Part shown: positions 63,589 to 64,000 of the stretch, piece after piece
Position numbering within the stretch: position 1 is the first letter of the stretch
Layout: each line of letters begins with the position of its first letter
Assembly (NCBI RefSeq): GCF_014644535.1
Contig: NZ_BMKW01000010.1
Coordinates: 29,664 to 93,663 of the forward strand
Length of the DNA: 64,000 nucleotides
Direction: 5' to 3'
Source of the DNA: Neoroseomonas lacus
GTDB taxonomy: Bacteria; Pseudomonadota; Alphaproteobacteria; Acetobacterales; Acetobacteraceae
The notes under the pieces: model-generated
Seen by the model: only the letters and a program-made list of their open reading frames with translations
Told to the model about the DNA's origin: nothing
Databases searched by the model: none
Program-made: the position numbers and the translations under genes

Positions 63589-64000
63589 TGAACTGGGTTG
63601 ATGCCGCTTTCATCGGGGTCGTCGTGATCTCGGCCGCCGTCGCCTATTTCCGCGGGCTGGTGCGGGAAGTGCTGAGCCTCGGCGCCTGGATCGGCGCGGC
63701 GGGCGTGGCTTTCCTGGCGCGCGAGCCGCTGCGGCCGCATGTCTCGGCCTGGATCGAACCGCCGGTCCTGGCCGATGCGGTCGGCACCGGCGCGGTGTTC
63801 CTGGTGGTGCTGGTGATCCTGAAGATCATCACCAACATGATCGCCGATCGCGTGCAGGATTCCATGCTCGGCGGCATCGATCGCGTGCTCGGCCTGGTCT
63901 TTGGTGCGGTGCGGGGTGCTTTCGTGCTGGTGCTTGCCTATATCCTGGCCGGGATGTTCGCCCCGGAGACGAGCACCTGGCCCACCGCCGTGAAGGATTC
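63589..64000 (+). CDS. CvpA family membrane protein, partial
   Basis: The first 137 residues are inside the window. Landmarks are MNWVDAAFIGVVVISAAVAY, FRGLVREVLSLGAWIGAAGV, FLVVLVILKIITNMIADRV and GGIDRVLGLVFGAVRGAFVL, with about four membrane segments. These fit CvpA-type proteins, named for colicin V production and often lying between radA and purF. The gene runs off the window end. Confidence 0.88.

Overview
The window looks like chromosome of a GC-rich alphaproteobacterium, most likely an Acetobacteraceae member of the Roseomonas type. The evidence is the gene orders nrdR-ribD-ribE-ribBA-ribH-nusB-thiL and rpmF-plsX-fabH-ihfA-merR, an ubiquinol-cytochrome c chaperone next to DUF177, several Bug-type periplasmic receptors, and a complete pqqABCDE operon. 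This assignment is inferred from gene content; no 16S rRNA is present.

Region 1-4.3 kb is accessory DNA: an IS3 OrfB remnant with a nonsense codon, a translationally coupled pair of small genes (one a zinc ribbon), a small coiled-coil gene, a serine recombinase cut off after its N-terminal part, and a solo UvrD-like helicase. Region 4.7-12.4 kb is a catabolic regulon: an amidohydrolase, three Bug receptors, a D-2-hydroxyacid dehydrogenase, an RraA-family protein, an SMP-30 lactonase-like protein and an IclR regulator. A 15-bp palindrome overlaps divergent promoter-like sequences in the middle of it, and a second related site lies upstream of rraA.

At 12.8-13.9 kb lies an internally deleted IS3-family element. 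From 14.6 to 19.6 kb a PQQ sugar dehydrogenase plus dihaem cytochrome c faces the pqqABCDE operon, so cofactor synthesis, apoenzyme and electron acceptor sit together. Region 19.7-24.2 kb is a low-density stretch of small, orphan and broken genes with strong hairpins. It ends at an unusual tRNA-Glu(CTC) copy, followed by a normal tRNA-Pro(GGG).

From 24.6 to 36.8 kb is housekeeping: merR, ihfA, fabH, plsX, rpmF, DUF177 and the cytochrome bc1 chaperone, then divergent bamE, then thiL, nusB, the rib genes, nrdR, glyA and rpiB, many joined by 1-4 base overlaps. Region 36.9-44.7 kb is a surface-glycan block: a Rossmann-type protein, three glycosyltransferases, two divergent sulfotransferases and a protein of unknown fold. 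Then come metY-hemB, small lipoproteins, an SDR, an alpha/beta hydrolase, a class III CoA-transferase, an aldehyde dehydrogenase, a lysozyme-like protein, a polysaccharide deacetylase, a GNAT enzyme, a methyltransferase and YgfZ.

Region 57.7-62.1 kb carries three core-type glycosyltransferases and an AsnB-type amidotransferase, followed by radA and the start of cvpA, which runs off the window.

No complete novel system can be demonstrated. The most notable leads are the IclR/Bug regulon with its operator layout, the altered tRNA-Glu, the hairpin that would bury the IS transposase start codon, a hairpin-forming 25-bp repeat in two gaps, and the sulfated-glycan block with a 764-residue glycosyltransferase.
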